Positions 9,002-17,438 of a DNA stretch of 64,000 bases are shown in pieces; positions within the stretch are counted from its first letter, which is position 1; each line of letters begins with the position of its first letter. The DNA lies in assembly GCA_024349765.1 (NCBI GenBank), contig AP026073.1, positions 6,634,001 to 6,698,000 on the forward strand, written 5' to 3'. The notes beneath the pieces were generated by a model, which searched no databases, was not told where the DNA came from, and was given only the letters and a program-made list of their open reading frames with translations. This DNA is from Streptomyces nigrescens. GTDB lineage: Bacteria; Actinomycetota; Actinomycetes; Streptomycetales; Streptomycetaceae. The position numbers and the translations under genes were made by a program.

Positions 9002-9040
9002 CCGGGAATCAATTCCCGGCCGGGTGTGAAAGCTCACACC
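9002..9040. promoter_or_regulatory. Two adjacent palindromes in the leader of the transglycosylase gene, one Crp-like
   Basis: CCGGGAAT-CA-ATTCCCGG (9002-9019) and GGTGTGA-AAGC-TCACACC (9023-9040) are both perfect inverted repeats, separated by three bases. The second contains GTG-N6-CAC, the core of cAMP-receptor-type sites in actinomycetes. They lie about 270-305 bases upstream of the transglycosylase start. The rest of 8735-9001 shows no gene and no riboswitch I could identify with confidence. Confidence 0.5.
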
Positions 9041-9083
9041 TCGTTTACCCCTGGGTATTTTCGGATATCGGCGCACAGCAGAA

Positions 9084-9121
9084 CGCCGCCCGGCTAAGCT
9101 CCTTCGCTTCGCCGGGCGGCG
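9084..9121. terminator. GC-rich hairpin
   Basis: An 11-bp stem (CGCCGCCCGGC and its complement) encloses a 16-base loop. It lies beyond the phoH stop on the reverse strand and may act as a second terminator for phoH. Confidence 0.55.
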
Positions 9122-9144
9122 CCGCTTCACAGCGGGTCAGATCC

Positions 9145-9174
9145 GGACAACTGGCCTGATCCAGGCGGTTGTCC
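9145..9174. terminator. Hairpin just downstream of phoH
   Basis: GGACAAC and GTTGTCC enclose a second stem GCCTG-ATC-CAGGC. The structure begins 13 bases past the phoH stop codon and is the most likely phoH terminator. Confidence 0.65.
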
Positions 9175-9186
9175 AGGTCGGACGGG

Positions 9187-10521
9187 TCAGACCCTGCCGT
9201 CCTCCAGCATTTCGGTCACCAGTGCCGCAATCGGCGACCGTTCCGAGCGGTTCAGGGTGACATGGGCGAAAAGCGGATGTCCTTTCAGCTTCTCGACGAC
9301 CGCGACCACTCCGTCGTAGCGCCCGACCCGGAGGTTGTCCCGCTGGGCGACGTCATGGGTGAGCACGACCCGGGAGTTGGCCCCGATACGGGACAGAACC
9401 GTCAAAAGGACATTGCGCTCCAGGGACTGGGCCTCGTCCACGATGACGAACGCGTCGTGCAGCGACCGCCCGCGGATGTGGGTCAGCGGCAGCACCTCCA
9501 ACATGCCGCGGCCCACCACCTCTTCGATGACGTCCTTGGTGGTCACCGCGGACAGCGTGTCGAAGACGGCCTGCGCCCAGGGGCTCATCTTCTCCGCCTC
9601 GCTGCCCGGCAGATAGCCCAGCTCCTGCCCGCCGACCGCGTACAGCGGGCGGAACACCATCACCTTGCGGTGCTGCCGGCGCTCCAGCACCGCCTCCAGG
9701 CCCGCGCACAGCGCCAGCGCCGACTTGCCGGTGCCGGCCCGCCCGCCCATCGACACGATGCCGACGTCCGGGTCGAGCAGCAGGTCCAGCGCGATCCGCT
9801 GTTCGGCGCTGCGCCCGTGGATGCCGAACGCCTCCCGGTCGCCCCGGACCAGCCGGACCGTGCCGTCCGCGGTGACCCGGCCGAGCGCCTTGCCCCGCTC
9901 GGACTGCAGCACCAGGCCGGTGTGCACCGGCAGCCCGGCCGCCTCCGGTACGTACGCGGTCTCGGCGGAGAACAGGTCGTCGACCTGGTCGGCGGGGACG
10001 GTCACCTCGGCCATCCCGGTCCACCCGGAGTCGGTGATGGCGAGTTCGGCGCGGTACTCCTCGGCCAGCAGGCCCACCGAGGACGCCTTGATGCGCATCG
10101 GCAGGTCCTTGGAGACGACCGTGACGTCGAACCCCTCGGCCTGGAGGTTGCGGGCGACGGCGAGGATCCGCGAGTCGTTGTCACCCAGCCGGCTGTGCCC
10201 GTTGATGAAGCCGGGGGGCAGGATGCCGGTGTCGGAGTGGTTCAGTTCGACCCGCAGCGTCCCGCCGAGCTCTCCGATGGGGATGGGCGAGTCCAGCCGC
10301 CCGTGCTGCACCCGGTACTCGTCCAGCCGGCGCAGCGCCTGCCGGGCGAAGTAGCCGAGCTCGGGATGGTGCCGCTTGGCCTCCAGTTCCGTGACCACCA
10401 CGACCGGCAGCACGACCTCGTGCTCGTCGAAGCGGGCCATGGCGCCTGGATCGGCCAGCAACACACTGGTGTCGAGGACATAAGTGCGCCGGTCGTTGTC
10501 ACGGCGCTGCTTGCTGTTCAC
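9187..10521 (-). CDS. phoH: PIN domain-PhoH fusion protein (RNA helicase/RNase type)
   Basis: This 444-residue protein belongs to the PhoH2 type, which couples a PIN ribonuclease to an ATP-driven RNA-unwinding domain. The PIN domain opens [14 protein letters not shown] and has acidic partners at GDNDSRIL. The PhoH ATPase has Walker [13 protein letters not shown] and Walker [10 protein letters not shown]. The start is a GTG, either 10521 or the adjacent GTG at 10524, both preceded by AGGGGG. No antitoxin-like gene is visible upstream, unlike some mycobacterial phoH2 loci. The gene seems to stand alone between terminators. Confidence 0.92.
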   Translation of the reverse strand: MNSKQRRDNDRRTYVLDTSVLLADPGAMARFDEHEVVLPVVVVTELEAKRHHPELGYFARQALRRLDEYRVQHGRLDSPIPIGELGGTLRVELNHSDTGILPPGFINGHSRLGDNDSRILAVARNLQAEGFDVTVVSKDLPMRIKASSVGLLAEEYRAELAITDSGWTGMAEVTVPADQVDDLFSAETAYVPEAAGLPVHTGLVLQSERGKALGRVTADGTVRLVRGDREAFGIHGRSAEQRIALDLLLDPDVGIVSMGGRAGTGKSALALCAGLEAVLERRQHRKVMVFRPLYAVGGQELGYLPGSEAEKMSPWAQAVFDTLSAVTTKDVIEEVVGRGMLEVLPLTHIRGRSLHDAFVIVDEAQSLERNVLLTVLSRIGANSRVVLTHDVAQRDNLRVGRYDGVVAVVEKLKGHPLFAHVTLNRSERSPIAALVTEMLEDGRV

Positions 10522-10524
10522 CAC

Positions 10525-10967
10525 GGGTGGACGAACCCCCTCGGATGAGGTTGGGGTGCGACGGCGTCGCGGGGCGATGTGCTCCCGGGGACGTGGTGCG
10601 CCCAGCGGCTGCTGGGCAGCGTCCTTGGGACCCCCGGCCATCTCATGACCGGACCGGGCTCAGGCCACGATGCACGGGCCGAGCGCCGGCCCCTCGCGTC
10701 GCCCGTGCGGTGCGCACGGCTCTCCGTGATGTGCAAAGGGCCTCCCGGGCGGACGGCCCCATGCCGTCCGCTGAGATGCGGCGCCCGATGGCTTGTTCCG
10801 GACGCCGACCTGGATGGGATATTCCCTCGAACCCCCGTCGCCATGCCACGGCATATGACGCACGGTCGATGAACCTTTGGTTACGCGTGATCGCTCCCCC
10901 GGGCCGGCCGGAACGAGGGGTGCGAGGGGGGCCGACCGGGTGGTTCCCGGCGGAGTCGACGTCAGAA
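10525..10967. other. Intergenic region upstream of phoH, no gene seen
   Basis: About 440 bases contain no convincing coding frame, RNA gene or long repeat. They presumably hold the phoH promoter. I could not assign a -35/-10 pair with confidence. Confidence 0.5.
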
Positions 10968-11006
10968 AAGCCCCCGCCGGGGCCCGTTCGGGGCCGGCGG
11001 GGGCTT
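10968..11006. terminator. Strong hairpin terminator after the isoprenyl transferase gene
   Basis: AAGCCCCCGCCGG pairs perfectly with its complement at 10994-11006, and the loop can pair further (CCCG/CGGG). It lies 24 bases beyond the stop of the reverse-strand gene at 11030. Confidence 0.88.
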
Positions 11007-11029
11007 CGTCGCGATGACGGTGCTGCCTG

Positions 11030-11827
11030 CTAGAAGCCGTAGCGGCGGTGCCGGGCCGCGTAGTCGCGCAGCGCGCGCAGGAAGTCGACCTTCCGGAACG
11101 CCGGCCAGAAGACCTCGCAGAAGTAGTACTCCGAATGGGCGCTCTGCCAGAGCATGAAGCCCGACAGCCGCTGCTCGCCGCTGGTCCGGATCACCAGGTC
11201 CGGGTCGGGCTGGCCGCGGGTGTAGAGGTGCTCCGAGATCAGGTCGATGTCGACGATCTCGGCCAGTTCCTCGAAGGAGGTGCCGCGTTCGGCGTGCTCC
11301 AGCAGCAGCGAGCGCACCGCGTCCGCGATCTCCTGCCGGCCGCCGTAGCCGACCGCGACGTTGACCAGGATGCCCTTGTTGTCGAGGGTGGTCGCCTCGG
11401 CCTCCTTGAGGACCGTCTGGGTGGCCTCGGGCAGCAGGTCACGGTTGCCGACGTGGTGCACCCGCCAGCGGCCGTCGGCGGCCAGGTCCCGCACGGTGTT
11501 CTCGATGATGCCCAGCAGCGGCTTCAGCTCGGCCTCGGGCCGGTCGAGGTTGTCCGTCGACAGCAGCCAGAGCGTGACGACCTCCACATCGGTCTCCGCG
11601 CACCAGCCGAGCAGCTCACTGATCTTGGCCGCGCCTGCCTGGTGGCCCTGCTCGGTCGTCCGCCCGTCGGCCCGCGCCCAGCGCCGGTTGCCGTCGAGGA
11701 TGACGCCGATGTGCTTGGGCACCTGGGTGTGATCCAGGCGACCCTCCACCCGCCGCGCGTAAAGCCGGTAAACCAGATTCCGCAGTGCAGGCGGATACGG
11801 GATGCGCATCCCGGAAGATCGCAGCAT
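11030..11827 (-). CDS. Isoprenyl (polyprenyl diphosphate) transferase, UppS family
   Basis: This 265-residue cis-prenyltransferase extends isoprenyl diphosphates to the lipid carriers used for wall synthesis. HIGVILDGNRRWAR carries the catalytic Asp. RTSGEQRLSGFMLWQ and the tail containing SEYYFCEVFWPAF are the conserved C-terminal signature. The ATG at 11827 has GGAGGGG eleven bases upstream; a second in-frame ATG at 11809 is possible. Streptomycetes usually encode two or more paralogues, so this could make either an undecaprenyl or a shorter product. Confidence 0.93.
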   Translation of the reverse strand: MLRSSGMRIPYPPALRNLVYRLYARRVEGRLDHTQVPKHIGVILDGNRRWARADGRTTEQGHQAGAAKISELLGWCAETDVEVVTLWLLSTDNLDRPEAELKPLLGIIENTVRDLAADGRWRVHHVGNRDLLPEATQTVLKEAEATTLDNKGILVNVAVGYGGRQEIADAVRSLLLEHAERGTSFEELAEIVDIDLISEHLYTRGQPDPDLVIRTSGEQRLSGFMLWQSAHSEYYFCEVFWPAFRKVDFLRALRDYAARHRRYGF

Positions 11828-11950
11828 GTATGGTCCAGCCCCTCCGTGCCAATGGCGGTCGCCCCGTCGCCTCAAGTGGGCAACTTTAACTTCTCGGCTG
11901 TCGAGACAGCCCCATCAGGTAGGTCACAGGTACGTGATAGGGAGATGAGC

Positions 11951-12985
11951 ATGACTGGCACCGACTACCGCGCCGCGGATTCCCGCTACGACTCGATGAA
12001 GTACCGGCGAACGGGCCGCAGCGGACTCAAACTCCCCGCTATCTCCCTTGGACTGTGGCACAACTTCGGGGACGACCGCACCCTGAGCTCCCAGCGGGCC
12101 ATCCTGCGTCGCGCCTTCGACCTGGGTGTCACCCACTTCGATCTGGCCAACAACTACGGCCCGCCGCCCGGCTCCGCGGAGCTGAACTTCGGAAAGATCT
12201 TCGCGCAGGACTTCCGCGGCTACCGCGACGAGATGATTCTCTCCACGAAGGCCGGATATCTGATGCATCCGGGCCCCTACGGCGAATGGGGTTCGCGGAA
12301 ATATCTCCTCTCGTCGTTGGATGCGTCACTGAAGCGGATGGGTGTCGATTACGTCGATATCTTCTACTCGCACCGCTTCGATCCGGACACCCCGCTGGAA
12401 GAGACGATGGGCGCGCTGGCCTCCGCCGTCCAGCAGGGCAAGGCGCTCTACGTCGGCGTCTCCTCCTACAACGCCGAGCAGACCCGGGACGCCGCCCGCA
12501 TACTGCGCGAGATGGGCGTACGGCCGCTGATCCACCAGCCCTCGTACTCGATGATCAACCGCTGGACCGAGGACGACCTGCTGCTGGACACCCTCGAGGA
12601 CGAGGGCATGGGCTGCATCTCCTTCGCGCCGCTGGCCCAGGGCATGCTCACGGACAAGTACCTCAACGGCATTCCCGAGGGCTCGCGCGCCTCCCAGGGC
12701 AAGTCCCTGGACCCGAACCTGCTCTCCGAGGAGGTCCTCCGCCGGCTGCGCGGCCTCAACGAGATCGCCGGCCGGCGCGGGCAGTCGCTGGCCCAGTTGG
12801 CCCTGGGCTGGGTGCTGCGCGACGAGCGGATGACCTCCGCGCTGATCGGCGCCAGCAGCGTCGCCCAGCTGGAGGCCAATGTCGCGGCCCTCGACGCCCC
12901 GGCCCTCACGGACGCCGAGCTCGCCGAGATCGATCAGTTCGCCACCACTACGGACGGGGTCAACATCTGGGCCCGCCGGGGCTGA
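11951..12985 (+). CDS. Aldo/keto reductase, MgrA/YghZ (L-glyceraldehyde 3-phosphate reductase) type
   Basis: This 344-residue NADPH-dependent reductase has a TIM barrel. The catalytic Asp-Tyr pair lies in HFDLANNYGPPPGSAE, the Lys in ILSTKAGYLMHPG and the His in DIFYSHRFD. The C-terminal cofactor loop is SALIGASSVAQLEANV. The N-terminus and LMHPGPYGEWGSRKYL match the YghZ subgroup, which detoxifies L-glyceraldehyde 3-phosphate and methylglyoxal. Two ATGs lie six bases apart. AGGGAG directly abuts the first and is six bases from the second, so 11951 is the start. It diverges from the isoprenyl transferase gene. Confidence 0.92.
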   Translation: MTGTDYRAADSRYDSMKYRRTGRSGLKLPAISLGLWHNFGDDRTLSSQRAILRRAFDLGVTHFDLANNYGPPPGSAELNFGKIFAQDFRGYRDEMILSTKAGYLMHPGPYGEWGSRKYLLSSLDASLKRMGVDYVDIFYSHRFDPDTPLEETMGALASAVQQGKALYVGVSSYNAEQTRDAARILREMGVRPLIHQPSYSMINRWTEDDLLLDTLEDEGMGCISFAPLAQGMLTDKYLNGIPEGSRASQGKSLDPNLLSEEVLRRLRGLNEIAGRRGQSLAQLALGWVLRDERMTSALIGASSVAQLEANVAALDAPALTDAELAEIDQFATTTDGVNIWARRG

Positions 12986-13073
12986 CCCGGGCCGGCGGGC
13001 CGGGCCCGGAGCGCCGGTTTCCGGCCATCTCCGCGGCGGCCCGTACGCCCTCCCGCGGGCCGCAAAGAAAAGC

Positions 13074-13106
13074 GGGCCGGTCCGTGGGGGGGATACGGAC
13101 CGGCCC
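13074..13106. terminator. Hairpin terminator in the 12986-13262 intergenic region
   Basis: GGGCCGGTCCGT pairs perfectly with its complement (12 bp, nine-base loop), 90 bases after the aldo/keto reductase stop. The rest of this 277-base gap is GC-rich and shows no gene. Confidence 0.82.
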
Positions 13107-13262
13107 GAGGGGGGGTTTCCACCATAACCCCGCGGAAGGGGTGCTGTGTGCACCGGCGCGCGCGGCGGCGTGGCTCGGGCGCGGCGACGGGGGCGGAAAG
13201 CGGGCCGTACGCCCCTGCGCCCGCGCGGGCGTACGGGCCCCGAGACGCCCCGGCGGGCGGGG

Positions 13263-13997
13263 TCAGCGGGCCGCCAGCGCGGCCGGCAACAGGCCGCAGA
13301 ACGCCCCGGCGATCAGGAAAGGCCCCAGTGGCACGGCGGTTTTCCGGGCGCCGCGCCGGACGATCAGCAGCCCGGCGCCGTAGAGCCCGCCCAGCAGCAC
13401 CCCGGCCGCACCGCCGGTGACCAGGGTGCGCCAGCCGTACCACCCAAGGGCGACCCCCAGTCCGAGCGCCAGCTTGACGTCACCCAGTCCGAGTCCCGCC
13501 GGGTTGACGAGGTGCAGGATCAGGTAGCAGGCGGCGAGGACGAGACCGGCCAGGAGGGCGCGCCACCAGGCGCCGGGGTCGCCGGTGAACCGGCCGGCGA
13601 GGCCCAGTGCCGCCGCGAGGACGGCGGCCAGCGGCAGGGTCAGCACGTCCGGCAGCCGCCGCACCCGCCAGTCGACGATCACCAGCAGCACCGCGGCCGG
13701 CGCCGCCAGCAGCCAGGCGGCGAGTTCCGGCCGCCGACCGGTGGCCGCCGCCAGGGCCGCGCAGACCAGCGCGGTGACCGCCGCGGTCGGCACCCCGGCG
13801 GGCCCGTACGCCCCGCAGGCCGGGCAGCGCCCCGGCCCCAGCCAGCCGCGGGCCGCGCCGGTGATCGGGTGTCCCCCGGGGCACGTGGCGCGCCACTCCT
13901 CCTCGGGGGCTACGGCCATCCGGTGGGCGGGCCGGGGTATGAGCAGCCCGGCCGCGGCCCCGTAGGCGGCGGCGAGCACCATCAGCGTCACTGGCAC
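13263..13997 (-). CDS. A24 family prepilin peptidase
   Basis: This 244-residue membrane aspartyl protease cleaves type IV-like prepilins and can N-methylate the new N-terminus. About seven hydrophobic spans are visible. The two catalytic Asp residues lie in VIVDWRVRRLPD and in the GxGD motif GLGLGDVKLALGLG. CxxC-type cysteines ([20 protein letters not shown]) in the first cytoplasmic loop resemble the zinc-binding loop of PilD-type enzymes. It probably processes the Flp pilin at 19365-19529 and the TadE proteins. It lies about 5 kb away from them rather than inside the Tad cluster. Confidence 0.92.
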   Translation of the reverse strand: MPVTLMVLAAAYGAAAGLLIPRPAHRMAVAPEEEWRATCPGGHPITGAARGWLGPGRCPACGAYGPAGVPTAAVTALVCAALAAATGRRPELAAWLLAAPAAVLLVIVDWRVRRLPDVLTLPLAAVLAAALGLAGRFTGDPGAWWRALLAGLVLAACYLILHLVNPAGLGLGDVKLALGLGVALGWYGWRTLVTGGAAGVLLGGLYGAGLLIVRRGARKTAVPLGPFLIAGAFCGLLPAALAAR

Positions 13998-14055
13998 GCG
14001 TCGACCCTACGGGGGCCTCTCCCCCGGCACGCCGGGAGCTGATAGAACGCGGGGC

Positions 14056-14430
14056 ATGGCGCGTTGGAAGAACGGACCGGGGATGCTGTACGGCGCGGAC
14101 CGTGCGGTGCCGGTGGAGATCGCGGCCTCGTACCGGGCCCGCGCCCGCGGCCTGCTGGGCCGTGACGGTATCGAGGGGGCGCTGTTGCTGACCCCGGCGA
14201 GCGGGGTGCACACCTTCCGGATGCGGTTCGCCATCGACGTGGCCTATCTGGGCCGGGACTTCAGGGTGCTGGCGGTCCGCACCATGCCGCCGGGCCGTCT
14301 GGGCCGCCCGCGGTGGCGCGCCCGGCACGTCCTGGAGGCGGCGGCCGGTGCGATGACGGACTGGGGCCTGCGCCCGGGGATGCGGCTGCGCGTCGAGCCG
14401 ACGCCCGCGCCGGAGGCCGCCGGGCGCTGA
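14056..14430 (+). CDS. DUF192 family protein
   Basis: This 124-residue DUF192 protein has the family core RARGLLGRDGIEGALLL, then VHTFRMRFAIDVAYL and VLAVRTMPPGRLGRPRW. Most family members are secreted or lie near secretion and pilus loci. This one has no signal peptide. Its function is unknown. It is divergent from the prepilin peptidase, and the pair often accompanies actinobacterial Tad clusters, which suggests (but does not show) a link to pilus biogenesis. It ends 42 bases from the convergent ArsR gene. Confidence 0.85.
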   Translation: MARWKNGPGMLYGADRAVPVEIAASYRARARGLLGRDGIEGALLLTPASGVHTFRMRFAIDVAYLGRDFRVLAVRTMPPGRLGRPRWRARHVLEAAAGAMTDWGLRPGMRLRVEPTPAPEAAGR

Positions 14431-14471
14431 CCCGCGTTCCGCCAGCCATGACCCGTCGGACCGGCCCCAGG

Positions 14472-14843
14472 TCACTGCCGCCAGTCGGCCACCAGCGCCA
14501 GCAGTCCGGGGAAGCGCGCCTGGAGGTCGTCCACCCGGACGTGGCTGCGCCGCTCCAGCCCGTACTGCCGCTGCCGGATCAGACCGGCCTCCCGCAGTGT
14601 GCGGAAGTGGTGGGTGAGCGAGGACTTGGGCCGGTCCAGGCCGAACCAGCCGCAGGTGTGGTCGAACTCCTCGGACTCCAGCAGCAGCGTGCGCACGATG
14701 TGCATCCGCAGCGGATCGCTGAGCGCGCCCATGACGGCCTCCAGCCGCAGCGCGTCCCGCGCCGGTTCGGGCAGCGGTTCGGGCGCACCGGCCGGCACCG
14801 GTCGCTGCGTTCGCTCGGTCCAGGCACGTGGGGTGGACGACAT
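14472..14843 (-). CDS. ArsR family winged-helix regulator
   Basis: This 123-residue repressor has a winged helix: MGALSDPLRMHIVRTLL, then SLTHHFRTLREAGLIRQRQY. A Cys (HTCGWFGLD) lies before the recognition helix, but the metal-binding CxC motif of arsenic/cadmium sensors is absent, so it may sense an organic ligand or redox state. GGAGGA lies seven bases before the ATG. It diverges from an MFS exporter, and the gap holds three perfect copies of one operator, so it probably represses both genes. Confidence 0.9.
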   Translation of the reverse strand: MSSTPRAWTERTQRPVPAGAPEPLPEPARDALRLEAVMGALSDPLRMHIVRTLLLESEEFDHTCGWFGLDRPKSSLTHHFRTLREAGLIRQRQYGLERRSHVRVDDLQARFPGLLALVADWRQ

Positions 14844-14918
14844 CCGGCGCTCCTCCGATTCGGGGCGGTCGGGCGGCAGTTGGCGGGCGGCCGCTTCACC
14901 GCCCCTGCACAGCCCACT

Positions 14919-14994
14919 TCGCAGTACGACTTGCATCGTACTGCGAGATGGCTGTACGAATCTCCTCGTACTGCTTGTACGACTCCACTCGTAC
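14919..14994. promoter_or_regulatory. Triple operator GTACGA-N6-TCGTAC for the ArsR regulator
   Basis: The 18-bp palindrome GTACGA-N6-TCGTAC occurs at 14924-14941, 14954-14971 and 14977-14994. The first copy extends to perfect 11-bp arms (TCGCAGTACGA, 14919-14946). Starts are 30 and 23 bases apart. The last copy ends 10 bases before the MFS ribosome site, so it likely covers the MFS transcript start. The ArsR start codon is 75 bases away on the other side. Confidence 0.85.
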
Positions 14995-15018
14995 AGGCCG
15001 GATGAGGAGGGGACACCC

Positions 15019-16266
15019 ATGCCCGGAACACCCACCGCGCGGCCCGAGGCCAGGCCCGCCGCGAGCCCGGCGCCGGCCGCGGCCACCGCCCTACCGCCCG
15101 TACGGGAGGTCTGGTTCGCCGCCTGGCCGGTGGTCGCGATCTTCGTGCTGTCGAACGCGGCGATGCCGCTGTACGCGGTCTGGCAGCGCCAACTCGGCTT
15201 CAGCTCGGGCACGTTGACGCTGGTCTACGCCGCGTACGTGGTCGGCCTGCTGGGCGCGCTGCTGGTGGCGGGCGTCGCCTCGGACCGGCTGGGCCGCAAG
15301 CCGGTGCTGGTCCCGGCGCTGCTGCTGGCCCTCGTCGCCTGCCTCGTCTACGCCACCGCACCCTCGGTGGCCGCGCTCGCCCTCGCCCGGCTGCTGACCG
15401 GCGTGGCCACCGGCGCCGCCGTCTCGGCCGGGATGGCCGCGGTCACCGACCTGGCCGCCGGCCGCCGGATCGGCCCGCTGCTGGCCTCCACCGCCATGGT
15501 GCTGGGCGCGGGGATCGGCCCCGTACTGGCCGGGGTGCTGTCGGAGACCGCGCCCGCGCCGACCGTCACGGTCTTCGTCGTCGAGGGTGTCCTGCTGGTC
15601 ACGGCGCTGGCGGCGGTGGTCCGGATGCCGCTGCCGGCGCGCGGCGGGACGGCCGGCACCGCGCCGGGCGCCTGGGTGCGGCTGCCCGCCGTGCCGCGCG
15701 CCAACCGCCGTCATCTCGCCCTGGGACTGGCCGCGTTCGCCCCGGGCATCAGCGCCACCGCGTTCGTCCTGTCGCTCGGCCCGTCGCTGCTCGCCGGGCT
15801 GCTCGGTACGACCGACCGCGCGCTGGCGGGCGGGCTGGCGCTGGCGATGTTCCTGTCCGCCACCGGCGTGCAGTTCGCGCTGCGCCGCCTCGCGGTCCGT
15901 ACGGTCCTGCTGGCTTCCGGCGCGGCCACCGTCACCGGCACGCTCGCCCTGGTCACCGCGGTCCGCACCGGCACCCTGGCGCCGCTGGTCGTCGCGGTGC
16001 TGCTGGCCGGGGCGGGCCAGGGCGCGGGCCAGCTGGGCGGGCTGACCCTGCTGAGCCGCGAGGTCCCGGCGGCCCGCCGCGCGGAGGCCAACGCCGCGCT
16101 GAACGCGGGCGGTTACCTCCTGGCGGGCGTCCTGCCGGTCGCCGACGGCTACCTCAGCGACGCCATCGGCCTGCCGGCGGCCGCCACCACCTTCGGCCTC
16201 GCGGTCGCCGCGCTGGCCGCGGGGGGTGCGGTGCTGGTGGCGCTACGGGGCGGCCAGGCGCGATAA
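15019..16266 (+). CDS. MFS exporter, 12-span type
   Basis: This 415-residue major facilitator protein has about twelve hydrophobic spans. The conserved loop between spans 2 and 3 is GVASDRLGRKPVL, typical of drug/H+ antiporters. GAGGAGGGG precedes the ATG. The neighbouring divergent ArsR gene and the triple operator indicate induction by a ligand, which is the expected arrangement for an efflux pump. The substrate cannot be told from sequence. An imperfect hairpin follows directly after the stop. Confidence 0.92.
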   Translation: MPGTPTARPEARPAASPAPAAATALPPVREVWFAAWPVVAIFVLSNAAMPLYAVWQRQLGFSSGTLTLVYAAYVVGLLGALLVAGVASDRLGRKPVLVPALLLALVACLVYATAPSVAALALARLLTGVATGAAVSAGMAAVTDLAAGRRIGPLLASTAMVLGAGIGPVLAGVLSETAPAPTVTVFVVEGVLLVTALAAVVRMPLPARGGTAGTAPGAWVRLPAVPRANRRHLALGLAAFAPGISATAFVLSLGPSLLAGLLGTTDRALAGGLALAMFLSATGVQFALRRLAVRTVLLASGAATVTGTLALVTAVRTGTLAPLVVAVLLAGAGQGAGQLGGLTLLSREVPAARRAEANAALNAGGYLLAGVLPVADGYLSDAIGLPAAATTFGLAVAALAAGGAVLVALRGGQAR

Positions 16267-16271
16267 CGGGA

Positions 16272-16302
16272 GGGCGGTACGGGCACCCGGCCCGCACCGC
16301 CC
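16272..16302. terminator. Hairpin terminator between MFS and TetR genes
   Basis: GGGCGGTACGGGC pairs with a complementary arm at 16290-16302 with one mismatch. It lies between convergent genes and can serve both. Confidence 0.75.
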
Positions 16303-16315
16303 CCGAACCGTGCGC

Positions 16316-16897
16316 TCAGAACCCGCTCATCGCCGCGTCCGCCACGCCCTCCAGCGCCGCGCGACCGAGCCCGGCCCGGGCCGAGACCCGCAGCCCGCCG
16401 ATCGTGGCGATGAGGAGGTGGGCGAGCGTGCCGGCGTCCGTCCGCGGGGTGATGTCGCCGGCCCGCTGGCCCGATTCGATCATCGCCCGGACCGCCGCCA
16501 GCCGTGCGCCGTAGTCCCGTTCCAGCGCGGCCGCGACCGAGGGGTCGTGCGCCGACACCTCGATGCAGGTGTTGACGACCAGGCAGCCGCGGCCGTCCGC
16601 ACCGGCCGCGCACTCGTCGTCGATCGTCCGCTGGAACAGCGCGCGGACCTTCTCCCGGGCCGGCAGCTCGCTCTCCAGCAGCTCGTCCATCTCGGCGTTC
16701 TTGCGCTCCATGTAACGGGCCAGGGCGCGTTCGAACAGGTCGTGCTTGCTCTTGAAGGTGTTGTAGATGCTGCTGCGTCCCAGCCCGGTGGCGTCACAGA
16801 GGTCCTGGGTGGACGTCGCCTCGTAGCCGGTGATCCAGAACGCTTCCATCGCGGCGTCCAGCGCCCGGTCCTCGTCGAACTGCCTGGGGCGCGCCAT
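16316..16897 (-). CDS. TetR family transcriptional regulator
   Basis: This 193-residue repressor has the TetR N-terminal helix-turn-helix (ATSTQDLCDATGLGRSSIYN followed by TFKSKHDLFERAL). The C-terminal ligand domain contains GCLVVNTCIEVSAHDPSVAA, resembling the AcrR/YxaF subgroup that senses quinone-like or drug compounds. It is convergent with the MFS gene, and a near-palindrome lies 20 bases before its start. Target genes other than itself are unclear. Confidence 0.92.
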   Translation of the reverse strand: MARPRQFDEDRALDAAMEAFWITGYEATSTQDLCDATGLGRSSIYNTFKSKHDLFERALARYMERKNAEMDELLESELPAREKVRALFQRTIDDECAAGADGRGCLVVNTCIEVSAHDPSVAAALERDYGARLAAVRAMIESGQRAGDITPRTDAGTLAHLLIATIGGLRVSARAGLGRAALEGVADAAMSGF

Positions 16898-16916
16898 GAC
16901 ACCAACGTAGCACGAT

Positions 16917-16934
16917 TTGAATCGCTCGATCCAA
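16917..16934. promoter_or_regulatory. Candidate TetR operator
   Basis: TTGAATCG-CT-CGATCCAA is an 8-bp inverted repeat with one mismatch, placed 20 bases upstream of the TetR start codon. It is probably the autoregulatory site. Confidence 0.5.
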
Positions 16935-17000
16935 TATTGTCCGGACGGCCCCTGCGGGCGGCTTGCCGCCCCCCCGTCCCCGAGTGATCACCTGCGCGGC

Positions 17001-17438
17001 ATGAACGCACCCCCTCCCGTCCTCGCCAATCCGGGCCGGCGGCTGCTCGCCGTCGTGATCGACGCGGTGATCGCCGCCGTCGCGCTGTCCGTCATATCGG
17101 CCGCCGTCGGCGTGGTCGTGACGGTCGGCGGCTCGGCGGACAACTCGCCCTTCTACCTGACCCCGGTGACGGCCGTGGCGATGGTGTTCCTCTACTCGCC
17201 GCTGCTGACGGCCACCTGCGGGGGCACGGTGGGCAAGCTGATCTGCGGTCTGGTCCGGGTGGCCGACGGCCGCCGGCTGCCCTACGGGCAACTACGCCCC
17301 GCCGGGCGGCTATCCGCCCCCGGCGCCCGTCCCGCCCCCGGTTACGAACCCGCCCGCGGGAAGCTGACCTCGACCCTGCGGTTCTTCTTGCGGCCTTCCT
17401 CGGTGCTGTTGTCCGCGATCGGGTACTGCTCGCCGTAG
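17001..17438 (+). pseudogene. Truncated RDD-family membrane protein
   Basis: The start MNAPPPVLANPGRRLLAVVI and two spans, followed by GGTVGKLICGLVRVADGRRL, are the first two thirds of an RDD membrane domain. Right after the conserved PYGQ the third span is missing. From about 17281 the reading frame shifted by one encodes a Pro/Gly/Tyr linker (GNYAPPGGYPPPAPVPPP) of the kind normally found before an RDD domain. It stops at 17367. The remaining forward frame to 17438 runs antisense into the OmpA-like gene. I read this as a remnant left by an internal deletion or recombination. A short functional protein is not excluded. Confidence 0.6.
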
